From Saururus chinensis (Eukaryota; Streptophyta; Magnoliopsida; Piperales; Saururaceae), in the NCBI GenBank assembly GCA_035235625.1, contig CP141149.1, positions 10,632,893 to 10,696,892 of the forward strand: a stretch of 64,000 nucleotides of DNA, in the 5' to 3' direction. This document shows positions 11,064 through 20,727 of the stretch, in pieces. The notes under the pieces were generated by a model. That model was given only the letters and a program-made list of their open reading frames with translations. It had not been told where the DNA came from and made no database searches. Made by a program: the position numbers and the translations under genes. Position 1 is the stretch's first letter, and every line of letters starts with the position of its first letter.

Positions 11064-11826
11064 ATTTCATACCTTTGGCAAAATTTGATGCAATTTTAGT
11101 ATAAAAGGACAAGATTAAATTAAGTTTGTTTTAAAAAAACTTTATATTTTTTGGCAATTCCACTCTGAATGTCGCAAAAATATGTTGTCATGGTTCTAAA
11201 CAATTCCAAATTGCATCAACACACAAAATATATTGATCCAAAAAACATTCTATATTTTTCAAACCTCAAAACTTTGTTTTTTTAAGCTAAAAACTTGTCA
11301 CTTGAATATGTCTTTCTTCCACTTTCAAACTTAGTAAAATTTTGGGTCCTCCTACCAACATCTTCGATGTTATTCTCCACTTTATAGAAGTTGTTGATCA
11401 TTAGCATATAAATTTGTGACATTGATGCATAGTATATTGTGGAGAATAATCTAGAGGAAATAAGCTAGAGAACCAAATCTTTTTCCTCTGAACATGGCCT
11501 TGGATGACCTTATCATCCATCACTTTATATATGCCCCTTCCAGCTTTTGCTTCTGTAAAAAGAAATCCCTAGCAAGGTGCATGCAAATAATCTCAAATAA
11601 CATAAATATGCAGTAACAAATAAAAACCCAGTATTGAATTAATTGCAGAAGAATAAGTAAGAGAATCTATGAGTGGCATGATAAAATATGTTGAAGATTA
11701 CACAAAACTACAATTTTGGATAGAAAATAATATTTATATTCAATTTTCTCTATATCTGTAGCGCCACAACTTTTAAAATTACTTTAAAGATCGAAGTGCC
11801 GCGAATTCGTAATTAAAATTCCTACA
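11064..11826. other. Mostly unassigned; one exon-like patch and an LTR-edge relic
   Basis: On the minus strand, TTTCTTTTTACAG (near 11565) looks like a splice acceptor and is followed by an open stretch reading KAKAGRGIYKVMDDKVIQG (down to about 11480); I cannot name the gene. Positions 11769-11815 (GTAGCGCCACAACTTTTAA) repeat the LTR-like edge seen at 4467. The remainder is AT-rich. Confidence 0.3.
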
Positions 11827-12572
11827 TAACATATAAGAGTATTAGCAACACTGTTAAGCATCACTAATACTCTAAAAAGCGTCGCTAAAGGGGAGCGTCA
11901 AAATAAGTGTTGTAAATAAACCAGTCACTAATACTAAATTGCAACGGAAAAAAAGTGTCGCTAATAATAGGCATTAGTGACGGTTTCACTTGTGTCATTA
12001 ATAATAAGTATTAACGATTCTTTTATTTCCATCGCTAATGATGTGTATTAGCAACAATTTCATTAGTGTTGCTAATAATATGTATTAGTGATGGTTTTAT
12101 TTGCATCACTAATAATATGTATTAATGACAATTTTTTTATCGTCGCTAATAATATATGTATTAATGATGTTTATTTAATTTTTAAATAAACATTAGTGAC
12201 ACTCTTGTAATGTGTTGCTAATAATCATATTAGTGACGCTTAGTAAGCATCGCTAATATGATTATTAGTGACATTTATTTAGTGTCACTATTAAATAAAT
12301 TTAAAAAATAACCATTAGTGCCACTTCTTAAGCATTGCTTATATGATTATTTGCGACGTATATTAAGCATCGCTAATGAAAAAAATTGAAAAGAAAATAT
12401 AATGATACACTAAACACAAATAAAAATTACATTTGTAATTTCTTATTATATCCATGCAATCATATCTAGAATACAATTAAAAATTTCAACTTATGAAAAA
12501 ATTTGAGTTCTTTCCTATTAATTTCTAACTTTGATGGATAAAGATATATTATGATATGCAGAATTGACACCC

Positions 12573-12875
12573 TTAAGAGGGCCTAATGCACTGGCAATCC
12601 TCCTGCTGGTGGGGGTGGAGATCGTTGAAGAGTTTGGTCACGTTGTTGGCCCTGAACACCTTGAGCACATTGGTGAACTTGGCAAGATGGCCCAGCGGGA
12701 AGTATGAAGCAAACACACACTCTAGGTGGCACTTGCAGCTGAGGAACTTGCATAAGACATAGGGTGAGGTGGTGGAACTCGCCATTTGCTTCAAACTATG
12801 TAGAAACGGAGATGGGTCATCTTCAACTTGTTGTGCATTTCCAGCTGAAACAATGATGTGAAGCATAGCATTCAT
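12573..12875 (-). pseudogene. LOB-domain (LBD/AS2) transcription factor fragment
   Basis: The LBD-like part starts at ATG 12785 (MASSTTSPYVLCKFLSCK). LBD proteins are plant DNA-binding regulators with a C-x2-C-x6-C-x3-C block, a GAS block and a leucine-zipper-like tail. Here the Cys block survives as C-KFLSCK-C-HLE-C, with the first Cys replaced by Tyr. The following block reads KFTNVLKVFRANNVTKLF, then HPHQQED, after which the match stops. The zipper part is missing. The open frame extends 30 codons upstream of the ATG over non-LBD sequence with an acceptor-like TTGTTTCAG. It cannot be a working LBD factor; whether it is transcribed is unknown. Confidence 0.75.
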
Positions 12876-13238
12876 AAATCTTTGAGCAAATTAAATGAGG
12901 AATATATAGGTGTAGACATTTTAGAAGTTTTTAGTACTAATGGGATTTTGTGGAATGAGTCATATTGTGTACATCACCTTATCTTGGCTAAAATTAGGAA
13001 AAAAGAATGATAAATTTGGCATATTTTTTATCTTGACAATGACAATCATACAAAGCACTCCAACCAGATTTATTCAATGCCTTTTTATACTGAATGAAAC
13101 TGCTTACTGGGGAAGCAATGCATAGTGAAAAGAAAGCTTGAACAATAAAACAAAATGTTCCAAGTGTTTCTACGTATAGTTAAGTCAATAGTGGTAAATA
13201 AGTATATGTACTACACAATATTTCAAAAAGTAAAATAC

Positions 13239-13409
13239 TTGTTTCCAACCAGAACTTCATGCTCTTTAACTATTTCTTTAAAAAATTCAACTACCTAGTC
13301 CCTCCAAGACATAGCATCATATTCAATGATAGCTTTATCACCCCAGCCAAAACCTAGCAAATCTATTGTGTAAACCTTGTATTTTTTTGTCAACTCTGGA
13401 ATATTATAT
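13239..13409 (-). pseudogene. Alpha/beta-hydrolase exon fragment
   Basis: The minus strand encodes RYNIPELTKKYKVYTIDLLG followed by FGWGDKAIIEYDAMSWRD, a stop (TAG where relatives have Gln), then VVEFFKEIVKEHEVLVGN. This matches the segment leading to the nucleophile elbow of plant plastid alpha/beta-hydrolases of the At4g36530 type. The exon is bounded by an acceptor (GGGCAG before 13409) and a donor (GTATTTTA after 13239). It ends just before the nucleophile Ser of the elbow. The premature stop and missing neighbours make it a relic. Confidence 0.75.
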
Positions 13410-14949
13410 CTGCCCACATAGAACACAATATAGAAAATCAGAGAACTTTGAGGACTGAGATAATTATCCAAGGAACAAATCTCGGTTTTATATCACAAGT
13501 AGCGGCACCATGCAGGTAGACCCTTTCTGGCATTTTGAACTCGTTTTTCTATAAGTTCACATGCACCATTTCTCATAATTTGCTTTTTCCATAAATAAAG
13601 TGTCCATAAATGAACATCATAAAATTTGGACATGTCAATCATCATATCTTTTCCCAGCAATGAGGCAAACACTATATCACCGCTTGTAGTTTGATTTTTA
13701 AATATTCAAGTTACTGATACATATTGGTACAAAACACAGGGGTAAGGTTTTAACCCTATCTGAAAATTCCTATAATTATTAAAATAATTTCATGAAGGTC
13801 ACCATCATCATATCTGGGCATATACTTAGAAACAGTTCCCTGAGGATGTAAAATAGAAACAGTTCCCTGAAGATTACCACCATCAAACACATCTTCATAT
13901 TCAAGCTAAGGATTTCTTCATATTCATATACTTTATGGTGAAAATACTACCTTTAAATTGTTGGCAGAAAATCAAGCTTAGAGAACAAATGTACCAACAT
14001 GTATATGGATAGACTCTTCAGGCGTTAGGAGCATTGGCTTTCCATTAACATGTGACTGTGATTAAGAAATAAACAGTACCCCTCAGATATTCAGAAATAA
14101 AATGATAGGATTTAAAATATTATATACTAAATGCGTTAGAAAAGAGTAAAAGACTCTTACAAAGCTTTGTGACAAAATTATTAAGAAAAAGAAGTCTGGA
14201 ACAGACCATGAATATAAGATTGGACTGACAAAAAAGGATTTTAACATTCACAGCAGAGCCATTTTGTCAATCTCATTCTTAACATCAACAGTACCATTTT
14301 ATAACCTGTATCCTTAAACAAACTGTAGCTAGATATCATAACCTGTATCCTCCTTTCAAATTCTTTTTGAGTAGCTTCAGTAAAATTCAGTCGGGTCAAT
14401 CTTCATCAATCTATATTCAAACTCTTTCCACCCTCAACTTAACAAAGCAGTATCCTATTTGTTGATGTATAGTGAGAAAAAAGTGAATTGTTTAATTTCA
14501 GCTTCAACATATATGTGATCATTCTACTTCTGTACAGAGTATCAGAAGTTTTTATTTATGTAAAAATTTTGAACAGTAGTTTTGTTCTGCTTCATTTCAG
14601 TGCCCCTTGCTTAATATAAGCTATTGCCCCCTAACAGAGGATGAAATTCCAAAAGGAAAGAACTTAGTAAGAAGGCTTTCACCTATATACTTGTTTTGCT
14701 AGCTACATACATTTGCAAGCAGCTTGTCCAAAAAGACAATTTCTGTCAAGATTAGTAGGAAAATATCAAGTTCACTTAATAACTTTTTCACTTTTTACTA
14801 TAGACAAGTTATTCATAATATATAACTGGTAGAATGGATATTTATCATGAACGGTGTTCATACATCAAATAAGGACATAATCAGAATTCCAGTGAGTACA
14901 ATCTTATCGTGAAGGGTGTTCGCAAAAGACAAACATTTGAAGTACCTAC

Positions 14950-14996
14950 CTCGTTGTGGAAGCATGAGCCATGATGTTCCCACCAATTGGCTTGAT
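14950..14996 (-). pseudogene. RAD51 exon fragment (PIGGNIMAHASTTR segment)
   Basis: The minus strand reads IKPIGGNIMAHASTTR between an acceptor (GGCTGCAG) and a donor (GTAGGTACT). IKPIGGNIMAHASTTR is highly characteristic of eukaryotic RAD51, the recombinase of homologous recombination, in the C-terminal part of its ATPase core. The exon that should precede it (Walker B and loop L1) is absent; only about 200 bp separate this from the next piece upstream. Confidence 0.8.
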
Positions 14997-15199
14997 CTGC
15001 AGCCTAGCATACCTAAAGCAAAATCAAACACAATAGAATAAAATTTTAACGTAAGGGTAGTTCTCCCCTTGCCGAGCAAGCTAACATTAATCCCAATGGA
15101 ACAAGAAAATTAGCAACTATAATCTTGAGGACCGATCAACAAAGAGAAGGAAAACTACTCAAATCATCTCTTTAAAATTGCAAAAATTATGAGACACAC

Positions 15200-15314
15200 C
15201 TAGCCTCCACCATCATAGATGCTGCTTCTAACAAAAGCCTTGACTGATGATCAGTGTTATAAGCTCTAGCATAAGCAACATTTTCCAAAACATCAACTCC
15301 ATTCAATCCAAACC
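15200..15314 (-). pseudogene. RAD51 exon fragment (RFGLNG...MMVEAR segment)
   Basis: The minus strand encodes [20 protein letters not shown] followed by [19 protein letters not shown], nearly identical to the core of plant RAD51. The exon is open, bounded by acceptor TTTGCAG and donor GTGTGT, and its entry phase agrees with the end of the exon at 15474. Intact splice borders show that it derives from genomic DNA rather than a processed transcript. Confidence 0.85.
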
Positions 15315-15473
15315 TGCAAATTGGATCAGGAATAATTGAGAAAGGTCAACAGAAAAACATCAGCACCCATAACAGGTAAGGAATTCTTCTCCATTCTACA
15401 TTAATTTCTTTTATGACTTAATTATATATTTATAATATACTACCATACAAAATAAATGAAATATATGATACCT

Positions 15474-15556
15474 GTCAGCAATTTATAGAAGTCTTTGTGG
15501 CCTATAAGTGGCATCAATGTATAGTGCTTTCCCTCCCCACCTTGATCCAATGGAAG
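15474..15556 (-). pseudogene. RAD51 exon fragment (LPLDQGG...IADR segment)
   Basis: The minus strand reads LPLDQGGEGK after acceptor TTGTTCTCAG, then after a frame shift YIDATYRPQRLL, a stop, and IADR, ending at donor GTATCA. This is the RAD51 segment just after Walker A. Two residues seen in relatives (Glu-Gly before TY/TF) are missing, one Gln codon is a stop and a frameshift is present, so this copy is dead. With the other two exons it preserves the order of a RAD51 gene, with the middle and both ends lost. Confidence 0.8.
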
Positions 15557-15639
15557 CTGAGAACAAATGGCAAATAAGTCACATGCCTTTATATATGTTA
15601 CAATATTAGTAATATTTTTCATATTTATGTTAATATAAT

Positions 15640-16420
15640 TTCATACTAGCTTTATTTTTTACATATAAAATACTACTATTTTATTATGTATTAAATAATT
15701 ATATAAGATTTTATTTTTTAATATATTTAATTAAGTATTCTATAATACATATTGTTTGATTTGTAAGTAGGAATTATAGCATGATTTTCCTCTAACATAA
15801 GTCGAGTGATTGAGCTAATTGTATAGGACCAATTGCAAAAAATAAATCTTTCATCATGTTATATATAACACGACCCATTTTAACTTATTTATTTAATAAA
15901 AAATATTTAAAATTTTATGTTGTAACTGGAGTTTAGGCAAATACAATCATCCATAGAAGGCCATATCAATATCGATGACAATATCGGTTATCATATGGGT
16001 ATGCATTGAAGTTAAATGTTCAAGTAAATTGATAATTGTGAAACAATATATTTTAAACAAATAATTTTTAACATAACATATGGGTGGATCCACCCGTATT
16101 CATCTCATAGCATTTTTAAAAAATATTTTTAATATATCAAAACCATTTTCATCTTTAAGCCTTCAAAGAGGCTGGGTTTATAATGTGTTTTTATTTTTTT
16201 CTAAATAAAAAAATAAAAAATAAATTATGTATCCATACATATCGGTTGTATCGATACGTTATAGTTGATACATATTGCAGATTCATGTGGGGGCATACCA
16301 CCACTTAATCTAAATCGATTTGAGCCAATAAAGGTACATATCACTCAATATGCTAATTTTTTTATTTTTTAAAAAAATACATTATTTTATTTATGATAAA
16401 TTTGTTTAGACATAGTTAAT
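15640..16420. other. AT-rich interior, nothing recognised
   Basis: No exon-like or terminal-repeat signal is seen between the RAD51 pieces and the right subterminal array. A patch at 15965-16000 (ATATCGATGACAATATCGG) is weakly repeated in character by 16230-16260 (TATCGGTTGTATCGATACG). Confidence 0.3.
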
Positions 16421-17516
16421 ATTACAAATATTAGGAATGCTTTAATAAAAGTGTCGCTATTATTAGCACTATTTGTAATACTTTTAGAACAATATCGTAA
16501 ATAGTTTTATTTTTTTAAAAAAATATCAATATTAACAACGCTTTTTATAAAACATCACTAATAGTTCAACTTGTAGTGATGGTTTCTCTAAATACGTCAC
16601 TACTATTAATAGGGATACCACTCAGGTCGGGTAAATGGTGAAACCCGTCCCTAATGGTCTGGTTTGGTTTTGAAAATTGACATGAATAGTTATTCGGGTT
16701 GGGTTCAAATTTTAGGTGATAAAAAATTTTATGTATCTTTTAATATTATTTAAAAAAATTAAAAAAAAAGTAATTTTTTTTTAAAAAAATATTTTTTTAT
16801 TCTTTTCTGGTCAAAGGGGTCGGGTTCATGTCAGATTCGGGTCAGGTTTGGGTCACAATTTTCTTATGTGGTATTAGGTTCGGGTTTGGCAAAACCCGAC
16901 CCCAACCCAACCCAGTGGCATCATTAACTATTAACTCTATTTATAGGTGTATTTAAAATTCATAAATATTAGTGATGCTTTTTTAGTTAAGTGTTAAAAT
17001 TAGTCTTAAATTTATTATTTTTAAAAAAAATTACAACTATTAGTAACGCTTTACATCAAGTGTCACTAATAATGAATATTAGTGACGTGTAAATAAATGT
17101 GTCGCCACTAGTTTTAGTTTTAGTGATGTTTTAATAAAGAGTCCCTAATAGTAAAAACTATTAGCGATGCTTTCTAAAAAGTGTCACTAATAGTACACTT
17201 ATTAGCTACGCTTTTTATAAAGCGTCGCTAATAACTATACTAATTAGTGATGCTTCATACAAGTGTCGCTAAAAGTGCTATTTTTTTATTTTAAAATTTA
17301 AAATGTAACTATTAGCAATGTTTAAAACAAAGTGTCGCTAATAGTACACTATTAGAGACACTTAATAGTTGTACTATGAGTGACGCTTTATAAAAAGCAT
17401 CACTAATAGCTTATTTTAATGTGACGCTTTTTAAGTGTCAAAAATTGTAATTTTTAGCGATGCTTTTTTGTGCATCACTAATTAAAGCGTTGCTAATAGT
17501 ATATTTTGTTGTAGTG
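16420..17516. repeat. Right subterminal array and terminus of the gene-capturing CACTA-like element
   Basis: There are many inverted copies of TTAGTGACGCTTT and AAGTGTCGCTAATAG units, each pair able to fold into a short hairpin. The array ends in TTTTGTTGTAGTG at 17516. In CACTA elements the subterminal repeats bind the transposase. The three bases outside (TGT) would be the target duplication; the partner is not identifiable. Confidence 0.7.
16610..16926. mobile_element. hAT-type MITE nested in the CACTA subterminal array
   Basis: The 317-bp insertion starts TAGGGATACCACTCAGG and ends CCCAGTGGCATCATTA, imperfect inverted termini (TA..GAT.CCACT). It is flanked on both sides by the 8-bp direct repeat ACTATTAA (16602-16609 and 16927-16934); 8 bp is the target-duplication length of the hAT superfamily. 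The inner arms are rich in GGGTCGGGTT / AACCCGACCC. It is non-coding and younger than the array it interrupts. Confidence 0.85.
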
Positions 17517-17970
17517 TGTGGATGATAAGCGTGGAACAAACGTCTCACCTACAACACAATCCACCCAACGGAGGCAGTAAACTCATTCTTTGCAAACAAT
17601 TTCTTTGATCAATCTCCCTCCTTGTGCTCTCCCTTAACTGTCAAACAGTTTGCACAAGCCATAGAAGTGTGAAAACAATTGTATCCATCTCATCATTGGC
17701 GCCACAATTTTTAAATTATTTTGAATGAGTTGGGATTCTTCTCCATCAAATTGTATCGAGTATATTCTATGTATAGTAAAGATTGCATAATCACGGGGAT
17801 ATCAAATCATCCCAAAATATCTTTGTAACCTTATTTATACAAAAGCTATGCAATGAAACCTTTGAGGGGTTCATTTCTATTTTGCACACATGTCATCATA
17901 GGGTTGGAAGCTTCGTGGGCCTCCATCTCTTATGGTGTCCACCACTTTTGGCTCTGAAATCTGCTTCTAC
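17517..17970. other. Short unassigned stretch upstream of the copia gag relic
   Basis: It contains the partial LTR-edge motif GGCGCCACAATTTTTAAA (17698) and a 122-codon plus-strand ORF (17783-18151) whose first half matches nothing I recognise. The second half of that ORF is the copia gag described separately. Confidence 0.3.
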
Positions 17971-17993
17971 CTCCCCAACTTTTTTGGATAGGT

Positions 17994-18410
17994 GTTCCTC
18001 GCTTACTCTAGAAATCTCCATTAAATTGGCCTCTTCAAATTACCTAATATGGAAAATGAACGTTCATCCTATATTGTGGTGTCCCAGTCTCCTTGTCCTT
18101 GGCACTATACCTCATCCTACAGGGGCTCATGACTCAAAGGTTGTTCTATAATGGTTGTACCTAGACTTAGATGGCTCTAGTCATGTTGGCAAGCTCCCCG
18201 TCTAAGGCAACTCTCACGCAGGTCATTATTCAATGGGAATCGATAGCTGACCTTTGGAAATCCCTAGAGGTTCTCTATATGACCATGACTCATTCTTGGA
18301 TTCAACAACTCAATTCCAAGCATAACTCCATAAAAAAGGCTCTCTCTCCATTGTTAATTATGTGCACACAACCAAGGGCCATGCTCATGTGTGTTGGCCT
18401 ATGCTGTTAA
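17994..18410 (+). pseudogene. Ty1/copia gag fragment
   Basis: Two frames join: ISIKLASSNYLIWKMNVHPI ... VLGTIPHPT (within 17783-18151), then ALVMLASSPSKATLTQVI ... ADLWKSLEVLYMTMTHSWIQ (18171-18410). These are the N-terminal copia gag signature (KL..NYL.W) and the later W.SLE.LY...T.SRIQQL helix region. A stop and frameshift at about 18152 separate them, and protease, integrase and RT are missing. The match to the UBN2-type gag family is by motif only. Confidence 0.7.
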
Positions 18411-18413
18411 ACT

Positions 18414-19330
18414 TGTAACACCTTAAAAATTTGGAAGAATCTTCTTTTTGTAGTATAATTTCAGGAGTGAAAATATAGTGCTTGAGTTAAATTGGAATAC
18501 AATGAGTGCTTAAATTATACCCCTTGATTATTCTGGGCAGGGGCAGGATTTTCTTATTTTAGCAGGGAATGCTAGATTAAACAGTCAACCTAGTCAATTC
18601 AGCCAATCAAAACCTTAGATGCACGACCGAAGGTGTAGTAAGAGGAAATGAAGTATTTTACTTTAGGTTAGTAAGAGGACTCTTGTATATCTTGACCCCA
18701 ATGACTCGAATGCGAGTGTGAACTCATGGATAGAAGAGACATACCTTGTAAAACCCTACCTTGTGGTAGTTCTTAATATTGATTATGAGAAAATGAGGAA
18801 GAAAATGAGTTTAAAACAAGGGATAATGGGTCTTGGACAGGCAAGGCATGCACCATAGTGGGTCGTCGACCCAACCAATTAGCTGACTTAGGTGCCAAGT
18901 TGGGTGGATGACCCAAAATCTCCTAATTTAGGTAGAGATTGACTCAAGTAAGGAAGATCAAATGTTAATTAGCTGAAGAGTATGTTTAGAATGACTCTAA
19001 CTAGGAATCAACCCAAAGAGGGAAACTACCATCCTATAAGGAGAACTCCCTCTCTCTCTTTCCCCCACTTGCCCCACTCTCTCTATATGCTTTCCCTTTG
19101 GTCTGGCCCTCTTATCTCCGGTCTCTAACTGCCCTGCCCATCTCCATCTATCTACTTCTTCTTCCTTTGTTCCTTGAGTTTAGACCTTTAAATCAACCAA
19201 TAAAGCTCTTGAAGAAGAAGAAAACAAGTCAATAACAGCATAGAAGCACTTCAAACTACACAAAGATTAGGACATATTTTGAATTTGGTTAATTGCCATC
19301 AAACAACTCCAACTTGGTGCTAATACATTT
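18414..19330 (+). repeat. LTR-like fragment, no coding content
   Basis: It starts TGTAACACCTTAAAAATTTG, a typical plant gypsy LTR opening. It contains an ACTATAAGGAG-type TATA region near 19035, a CT-rich leader (19050-19100) and CCAATAAAGCTC (19198), a possible polyadenylation signal. No partner LTR is in the window and the right end is uncertain. Confidence 0.45.
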
Positions 19331-19394
19331 TGAATTAGGCGGTATTTGAAACAATTTAAGCTTGTTGTTGCAAATGCTCTATTATTTTTAAAGT

Positions 19395-19801
19395 CCATCC
19401 TTTTGGGATGAATATTAGCATTTGTCCCAAAAAATAAATTCTAGGGACAAAAATTCATTTATAGCACAAAGTTGTCCCAAAAACATTTATAGAAAAAGTA
19501 TCAGCATAAAAAAAATAAACCTTTTGCGACAAAATTAATTGTTGTGGCAAAAATCCATGATGGTTTGGAATGACCTTTGGTTGTCGCAAAAAGATCTCAT
19601 TTGGAACACAATTAGCAATGTGTTGCAAAAGACTTCATTTTAGCGACAAACGAGCCTATTTGTTGCAAAGGAACTCACATTACGCTGTGCACATTGGTTT
19701 TTGCAACAAATTTTAAAATCGACGCAAAAATACGCTATCAGCGACAAAATTATGTTTGTTTGAAAAAATACTTGTACCAAAAAGGTGTTTTTGTTGTAGT
19801 G
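19395..19801. mobile_element. Right end of a CACTA element of a second family
   Basis: It ends TTTTTGTTGTAGTG at 19801, a CACTA terminus. Its subterminal repeats (TTGTCGCAAAA, TAGCGACAAA, TTGCAACAAA) differ from the TTAGCGACGC type that dominates the window, so a separate family is likely. The left end is not visible. Its edge lies about 930 bp upstream of the O-methyltransferase start codon. Confidence 0.65.
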
Positions 19802-20627
19802 TTCTTCGAGGGAGATGAAGAAAGTGCAGTGAAAATAGGAAGCAGCACGAAGGACGGGTTCTGGGTTTGGAATGATAAAACTGCAAGGGTTTGTTCCAAG
19901 AGACAGGGCTGGCGGGCTGAGTAGAGGAAGGCGGGAAAAGAGGCGCCTTTTGCTGCCATTTCTCCCTGTCTTTAACTCAGACGGAGTGGTAACCATAACG
20001 GCCTCCGTCTCCGTCCCCTGACTTTGGTTGTGACGTATCCAGTTTTAATAGGTTAACTCAGACGGAGTGGTAACTATAACGGCCTCCGTCTCCGTCCCTT
20101 AACTTTGGTTGTGACGTATCCAGTTTTAATAGGTGGCTAACGGGCTGAGGAAACCTCCTCAGCATATTCACGTCCGAAGCGCCTGCTTCACGTCTCATCA
20201 CTTTTAAAGTAAGTATGTCTGCGGATTAGCGGCTAGTATAAATTTTTAATAAATGTAAAACGATTCATGATTTGCGTGACCCATTTTTGGAAAGCAAAGG
20301 ATGTCTGTGGATTAGCATGTTTCTTCCTGCCATGCATATATAGGAAGTGAGACCTGCCTCGAATTCCTTTCTTTGCAACATTCATACTCGGTGTACAAAA
20401 TTTAAACTCATGCGCCTTGAAGATGATCTTAACAAACCTCCCAAGAGTTCAACATGTTGCACGCTACCTACTAAAAAATGTCATCTACGTAATTCACGTT
20501 GAGTTCATACCAGCGATTAAACTTATCTCCAACTTTAAGCCTTTGGGTCCAAAAAATCTTCTAATACAAAAAATCTTTAAGCGTAGTCCAAATCGACAAG
20601 TAGCCTCCTGGCTTCTCCAATTCCCAA
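19802..20627 (+). promoter_or_regulatory. Upstream region of the O-methyltransferase gene
   Basis: Besides the 81-bp tandem duplication described separately, this interval holds two close TTCACGTC motifs (about 20168 and 20188; ACGT cores of the bZIP type), a repeated ATGTCTG.GGATTAGC motif (about 20215 and 20301), an RY-like CATGCATA (20331) beside an upstream TATATA, and CTACCTACT (20464), which resembles a MYB AC-element. These are short matches seen by eye; binding is not shown. No ORF here looks real. Confidence 0.35.
19972..20133 (+). repeat. 81-bp tandem duplication upstream of the O-methyltransferase
   Basis: Two adjacent copies, 19972-20052 and 20053-20133, differ at only a few positions. 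Each contains CAGACGGAGTGGTAAC, CCTCCGTCTCCGTCC and GGTTGTGACGTATCC. The TGACGTA core is a known type of bZIP (TGA/as-1-like) site, so the duplication doubles a potential regulatory site about 600-750 bp upstream of the start codon. Confidence 0.9.
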
Positions 20628-20637
20628 CTATAAAAAG
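20628..20637 (+). promoter_or_regulatory. TATA box of the O-methyltransferase gene
   Basis: CTATAAAAAG lies about 90 bp upstream of the ATG at 20728. Transcription would then start near 20660-20670, leaving a short 5' untranslated leader of about 60 bp. An upstream alternative (TATATAGG, about 20336) is less well placed. Confidence 0.6.
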
Positions 20638-20727
20638 ACCATCAAGTTGAACTCTAAATCCATCTTCTCTAGTGTTTTTTAGATTTCCCTTGGAAGTATT
20701 CCGCTGTTCTTTCTTGGCTTCAGCTGG

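Larger units (their letters stand above)
11827..17516. mobile_element. Gene-capturing CACTA-like element (RAD51, hydrolase and LBD fragments)
   Basis: Palindromic subterminal arrays flank the unit: 11827-12380 on the left and 16420-17516 on the right. The right end is the CACTA terminus TTTTGTTGTAGTG (17504-17516). The left terminus is missing, apparently cut by the LTR relic ending near 11815. Between the arrays are fragments of at least three unrelated plant genes, all on the minus strand: three RAD51 exons (15556-14950), one alpha/beta-hydrolase exon (13409-13239) and an LBD first exon (12785-12573). Intron borders are kept, so genomic DNA rather than mRNA was captured. No transposase is present. 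The arrays, terminus and exons are seen; capture by one element is inferred. Confidence 0.65.

Noticed and set aside
16610..16926. Telomere-like repeats (GGGTCGGGTT, AACCCGACCC)
   Set aside because: Not the plant telomere unit TTTAGGG and not tandem; explained as arms of a hAT-type MITE.
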